From Hibiscus mutabilis (taxonomy: Eukaryota > Streptophyta > Magnoliopsida > Malvales > Malvaceae), in assembly GCA_019671005.1 (NCBI GenBank), contig CM033745.1, forward strand, positions 29,725,526 to 29,789,525: 64,000 nucleotides of DNA, written 5' to 3'. This document shows positions 58,928 through 64,000 of this stretch, piece after piece; position 1 is the first letter of the stretch; each line of letters starts with the position of its first letter. Position numbers and translations under genes: made by a program. The notes beneath the pieces are model-generated. The model was not told where the DNA came from. It made no database searches and was given only the letters and a program-made list of their open reading frames with translations.

Positions 58928-59304
58928 CAACCATTCTAACTATAATGACTAACAAAAGATTATGAACAAACAAGAAATGAAAAGGGACTTCTTACCCTTT
59001 CTTTACTGAGTCAAGAACAAAAATCATTTATTTTCCCCAAGCATTCAATTTAGTCCTTTACTAATTAGCTATCTATGATTCATTTATTTCATTTTAGTCC
59101 TAGGTCAAACAATTGATCTATCAGGTGATACTTGGAAGCAGTTGATTTAGTGACACTTCATTAACAATGGAATAAAGTTCTCAATCTTTATCTCTTTTCA
59201 AATTAGTCCTTGACCTTTATTTAATCTAGATTCAAAAAATGAATCATGATATTTAAAATATATTCAATTAATAATTCTACTAGGCCATGCTTTCAGGTGT
59301 TACA
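58928..59304 (-). mobile_element. Start of the inverted C-type LTR
   Basis: The continuation of 51490-55449 after the solo LTR. Its outer end reads TGTAACACCTGAAAGC on the minus strand, a typical LTR start. It is followed on the plus strand by GACTT, similar to the GACTG at 49370-49374. Confidence 0.72.
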
Positions 59305-62040
59305 GACTTTTTGAACATGTATATATATATATATATATATATGAAATAGGGCAGTTTTACATTTATATGAACCTTAGGGGACTATTTTGAACATATATAT
59401 ATATATATATATGAAAATAGGACAGTTTTGCAAATTACATGAGCATATTGGACTGCTTTAGTGAATAAAAATGTATACATGTATAATGGGACTATTTTGT
59501 GAATATATGAATGTACATTGGACTATTTTGAATACTTATGAACATAGTGGACTGTCATGAATATTTATACATGTGTATGTTTGTATATTGGAACTGTTTT
59601 ACATTGATATAAATGCTAATGGACTGTTTGTGCTAAATTATATGTATTCATGAGTACTTGAGTAGCTTTACAAGTGTTTGACTACTAGGAAATTATCCTA
59701 ATGCATAGTTACACTTCTTTTCACATTAGATCAAGAAGAAATTGAAGGCATAAGAGCTATAGTAGATAAAATAGTAGACAAGAAAAAAAGGGATCGAGAT
59801 TTTAGAACAAAATTAGCTCGGGTTGATCTGTGAGTGTAGTTTAAAGTCTCTAGATAGAGTGAAGCTATCCCGAGCATCATTATTTTGCTTTAATTGATTT
59901 TACTTGCTTTCAAAGTTAAATTGTGCTAGTATGGCTAAGCTTGGACCCTAGGTAAGTGCTTTATCGAAAAGTACCCCATGATATAAAATTGTTGGAAGCA
60001 TGTTATATGGTTGAATTCTATGCGCATGAATACATATACATATGCTTGATATGATAAGATCTATTTCTTTTCCGTAATTATATGAATTTGAAACTATGCT
60101 CATATTTGATAAGAATTAAGATAAACTCTTTTGATATTTCGATTATAGAACTATATTAAATTACGATTCTGAATTCTGATATGAATAAGTCATGCTATTT
60201 GATTATAATGAGAAGAAATGTATTGAGAAATTCATAAGAGGTGAATACATGCTTAATATGAAAGGGCAATGAGCTTTGTTGATATGATATTCTGATAAGG
60301 AGCTATGCTCATTTTGTCTCTAATAAGATAAGATAAATTTAAAAGCCTTAGTTTCGTGTCAGTCTTAGGTATAGATGGCATGACATAGAGTCTATAGAGC
60401 TCGTGTTTGGGGTGGACTACGGTCCTCGACTATGGTCCTTATTTGGTGACAGTAGGAGGGAAGTGTTGTGGTCACTTGGAAACAGTAGGAGAGATTGACT
60501 GGTACTATGAGTACCTTTTTGTTGGCCAAAGTTGGTTAGGGATTTGTGTATCTAGGCTGTTACTTGATTCTCAAGGATATGCTCAAGACAAAATAATTGA
60601 ATTTGCACTCTAACAAGAAATCTATCATGATATTCTATGGGATATATGTCACATGCTTTGATATGATATGTTTGATGGCTTAAATGATAAGTAATTCACA
60701 TTTGTGATATGCTTTGTTGGATATCTTGCTGGTTATGTAATGATCACTTATACGTAATAAGTAAACTATCTTGATAATTTATGAGACAAAAATCACATGC
60801 CTGGATATGTTATGTTTGATGGTTTATATGATAAGTGACTCACATATATGACATGCTCTGCTTGAGTTCTTGTTAAATTGGTATTAGATACTTATATGGT
60901 GTTTTTATAATCTAAGAATGAAATGTTATGCTTTGTTCGAATGTCATTAAGTAAGGTGGCCTAATCTTTCTCATGTTAGATTCTTATAGGGCCATGGTGC
61001 ATTTTGGGTGAAAGGATAAGTTGATTTATTCTTGTTTTAGCTTGCTTTGTGCTACCTCACTAATTAAGTTGTACTTACTTATCCTTTCACTACCTTTCAG
61101 GATAAGTTGCTTACGATCTGGCTTCTGAGCTCGGACAATATCACAAGAAATCAAGAAGTATGTTTTGTATCTTCTTTAAGAACTCCTAGTGGGGGCACAT
61201 ATATGTATTTGTGCATAATGCATATAGTTACTCTTTTGATCAAATGTATGTGTAAGCTCTTAAGTATCTATCACCTCATGTGTATGGTGTATCACACTTT
61301 TAGGTTGTTTGCTTGTTAAGCCCTATAAATTATGTTTCTATGATGTTTGAATGGTTGCTTGTTGAGTAAGTTGTCCTGGCATAATGTTTGAAAGGTTGCT
61401 TGTCAAGTAAGTTACATTAACATGTTTTTCAATTGGTTACTTAAGGATTAAGCTATGTTAGTATGGCATTCGAATGATTATATGATGCTAAGAACTTTAG
61501 ACACCATGTTGGATTGTTTCATGATTTGGGTTCATGAATTGGGTTGTCATGTATGAATGTTTAGTGATAGTCTTGAATGGATTGCAATTTGGAATAAACT
61601 TGATTATATGAACTATGACTGATTAAATTCACTTATTGACTTCTAAAATAGTTGATTATGACTTGGACATTCATAACCTCCAAAGTATGCAACGTGACTA
61701 TATCTATGGAAATCGAATTACCTTGATGTTGTGAAATCACTTTAAGCTTGATGTTTTAATTTCGGCTAAGTTTAAGCCATATGAAACACCTTGTTGATAA
61801 GATCTTATAATTGGAATGTTTAAGCAAAAGAGAAATTTATACCCTTTTTCTTATGTCTCTTTTAGGTTCAACTTACATGCTTACATGAGTTAAGTCAATC
61901 CCTTGTTTATTTCTTAACACCTCATAGTTCGATTTACTTCTAAATTAAGCCAATGTTTGTATATTTGTTTGTTGTTTGCTTGTTTATTAGTAACACTACC
62001 TAGTTTAGTTTATCTTCTAAACCGAGTTAGGGGTGTTACA
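59305..62040 (+). mobile_element. Continuation of the 5' LTR of chromovirus C
   Basis: It contains two TA-rich subrepeats (59309-59460: 'ttttgaacatgtatata' and 'gaccttagggg'-like words), several GGACTGTTTT/GGACTATTTT words that are the plus-strand form of the motif in the 52894-53345 array, the cross-family LTR box (60370-60540) and the pairing motif AACTCCTAG (61181-61189) followed by GGCAC. It ends GAGTTAGGGGTGTTACA at 62040. Confidence 0.82.
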
Positions 62041-62042
62041 GT

Positions 62043-62056
62043 TTTGGTATTAGAGC
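62043..62056 (+). promoter_or_regulatory. Primer binding site of C
   Basis: TTTGGTATTAGAGC differs from the initiator tRNA-Met complement TGGTATCAGAGC by one C-to-T change and lacks the extra A found in A, B' and B. Confidence 0.78.
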
Positions 62057-62195
62057 TAAGTTTTAGTCGATCATAGGACTAAACCGAGTCATGCTGCATC
62101 ATCATTTGTTATATGTGCCACCTAGGAATTAAATTGCATAAGTACTTGTGATCTATGTTTGATAAAAGCTCTCTTATGTCTTGATAATCTATAGA

Positions 62196-63480
62196 ATGTC
62201 TGAGAGACGATTAGGCTGGGACAACGAGAGCTTGGCAGGATCCTCCAATGAGGGAGGAAGCGTAAGAATGAACAAGGAGCATAAAGAGCACCAAAAGACT
62301 ATTGAACCTCAGCAGGAAGCTCCTTCAATTCATCCCATACAACGGGAATGTCTCCTCAGTATGAAGGAGATGTTTGATCAATTAGTCACCTCCCAGAACA
62401 AAACCCTCCTATACCTTCCATTCCTCCTATTGTAGTGTCTACAAGGGCTCCGATAGACAAACTGGCTCAATATCAAGCTTATACATTCACGGGTAGTGAT
62501 CAAGAGAACCCGGAAGTAGCAGAATATTGGTTAGAGACTAATGTTAGGATACTAATCAAGTAGCTGCAATGTTCTGATGAATATAAGCTTGAATATGCTA
62601 TAGCTTTCTTGGCTAATGAAGCTTTAAGCTAGTGGGAAACTATGACTCTTATTGCTCTGGCTAATGCCATTACTTGGGAATTTTTCCTCAAAGAATTTCG
62701 GAATAAATACATAAGTGAATAGTACCTTGCCGAACGTAGGAGAAGTTTCTTATACTTGAAGAAAGGAGGCAGGCCTATAGAACAGTATGCCAGTGATTTT
62801 TGCAAGTATTGCAAGTATGGATCCGGGTACATCAAGAAGAAAGAAGACAAGTGTAGGATGTTTATCAATGGACTCAGTGATGAATTAAGCCCTTTGTTTA
62901 AAGCTTTGGAGATAACTGACTTCCAAAGTTTGGTAAACTGAGCAATTGCTACAGAAGCTAAGATGAAAGCTTCAAAAAAGAGGAGAGGGAATTACTCCCG
63001 AAATGACAAGAGACCAAGAAATGATAACAAACCACCATGTCCATCTTAGAATTTGAAGAATCAAGGAGGGAACTCCTCAAACTTCTACTCCTCCCCAAAG
63101 AGTAATTTTATGCTGAAACCTCAGACAATGGTCAAGTCTTCTGCTCCTGTAGTCTCTATTAATAGTACACAGAATTTGGGTAAAGACTCTCAAGGTCTCA
63201 TCTATAAATTTTGTCAAAAGAATCATCTGGGTCAGTGTAGGAGGCAAGCAAATGCTTGTTTCTTATGTGGAGGATTAGATCATTACATCAAAGATTGTCC
63301 GCAGAATCTGAATAAGGTTCCTACTCGTATTTCTACGAACTACAATCCTGCACAATCACCTCGGGGGAAAAGACCTAAACAAGCTCAATCTAGAAATTCT
63401 AGAAGAAACGAGGGATAAGCCTCTAATGCTACACATCAAGAATTTCGGGCCCCTACTCGGGTTTATCATGTTCGAGAAAG
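62196..63480 (+). pseudogene. gag of chromovirus C, broken
   Basis: ATG 62196 opens MSERRLGWDNESLAGSSNEG, parallel to the other chromovirus gag starts. The frame shifts at about 62395; the core continues as APIDKLAQYQAYTF, EALS-stop-WETM (62630 area, Trp to TAG), RNKYISE-stop-YLAERR and FCKYCKYGSGYIKKKEDK. TGA at 62940 (normally Arg) and TAG at 63048 follow. Of two zinc fingers, the first reads YKFCQKNHLGQC (first Cys now Tyr, about 63205-63240) and the second, CFLCGGLDHYIKDC (about 63255-63300), is canonical. Confidence 0.88.
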
Positions 63481-64000
63481 GAATGAAGAAGACTTTCCTA
63501 ATGTCACAGCAGGTACGATTAAATTATATAACAATACTGTCTATACTTTATTCGATTCTGGTTTAACCTACTCCTTCATATGTTCTTCTTTAACTGAAAA
63601 GTTTAATTTGACTTCTGAAACCACAAACTGTAATCTTGTTGCCTCAAATCCTTTAGGGGATAAATTTGTTATAAATTGTATTTGTAGGAATTGTCCTTTG
63701 TTCATTCAAGGAATTTATTTTCTCGCCGATCTGTTATCCTTACCCTTCAACGAGTTTGATCTTATCTTGGGATTATATTGGTTAGGAAAACATCAAGCTT
63801 GGGTAGACTGTAATAAGAAAAGACTTTTTCTTCATGGGTTAGGAAAAGAATCCATACTCTTGATAGATAGGAAACCCCTAAAATCCAATTCTATGTTTGT
63901 TGCCATGTTTGAAGATGATAAAACTAAGCTTACCTTAGAATCAATCCTAACCGTTTTTGAATTCTCTGATGTTTTCCTGAGGAACTCCCAGGATTATCCC
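63481..64000 (+). pseudogene. Protease and RT start of chromovirus C, cut by the window edge
   Basis: The protease active site reads TLFDSGLTYSFI (about 63547-63580); the usual Ser after DSG is Leu. The second block DLILGLYWLGKHQAWVDC lies at about 63750-63810. The RT leader begins near 63960; the T run in the codons for DVFPEELP is one base short compared with B (GATGTTTTCC against GATGTTTTTCC), a frameshift. The rest of pol lies outside the window. Confidence 0.82.

Overview
This window looks like nuclear DNA of a flowering plant, probably a eudicot. It is AT-rich, has a spliced nuclear gene with GT-AG introns and a plant-type nucleotide-sugar transporter product, and is otherwise almost entirely layered plant LTR retrotransposons (Ty3/gypsy chromoviruses of Tekay/Del type, an Athila-type Ty3 element, SIRE/Maximus-type Ty1/copia) plus small hairpin elements. 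I cannot name the species. No bacterial or organellar features, tRNA or rRNA genes were recognised.

Layout. 1-2650: decayed LTR-type sequence related to the Athila-type element further right, with AGCTCA-rich DNA and microsatellites. 2655-4290: copia pol fragment (copia 1). 4291-8164: second half of an LTR and the internal region of a Ty3 chromovirus (B'). 8165-17009: a second chromovirus (A) inserted in B', with a full 5' LTR, a complete but broken gag-pol and a truncated 3' LTR. 17010-27322: a third chromovirus (B, same family as B') inserted in the 3' LTR of A. 27323-31935: larger copia fragment (copia 2) at the cut 3' LTR of B. 31936-36050: AT-rich DNA with direct repeats, a Z-DNA-type tract and several hairpin (MITE/foldback) elements. 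36213-38552: the only host gene, a seven-exon UDP-xylose-transporter-like gene that carries an in-frame stop and a lost splice acceptor. 38650-39060: a complete TRIM mini-retrotransposon with a target duplication. 39061-43307: AT-rich intergenic DNA with probable hAT-like relics. 43308-48613: an LTR fragment and a degenerate Athila-type element. 48614-64000: a chromovirus (C) whose 5' LTR is split by a roughly 9.9 kb block (LTR of A type, an inverted LTR of C type, and a solo LTR of B type with a perfect CAACC target duplication), followed by gag and protease of C running off the right edge.

None of the retroelement reading frames is intact, so this is an old, silenced, nested array. Most informative signals: (1) every chromovirus LTR here carries CTCCTAG-N3-GTGGCAC or a close variant, and the leader just after the primer binding site carries its reverse complement, with one compensatory A-U/U-A exchange between families A and B, a candidate long-range RNA pairing; (2) the only host gene is broken at exon 4; (3) two copia fragments 23 kb apart abut exactly the same base position of the B-type LTR; (4) a 41-bp filler in B pol is patched from sequences on both sides; (5) a hairpin element lies nested inside another hairpin element; (6) LTR-specific higher-order tandem repeats and palindrome arrays.
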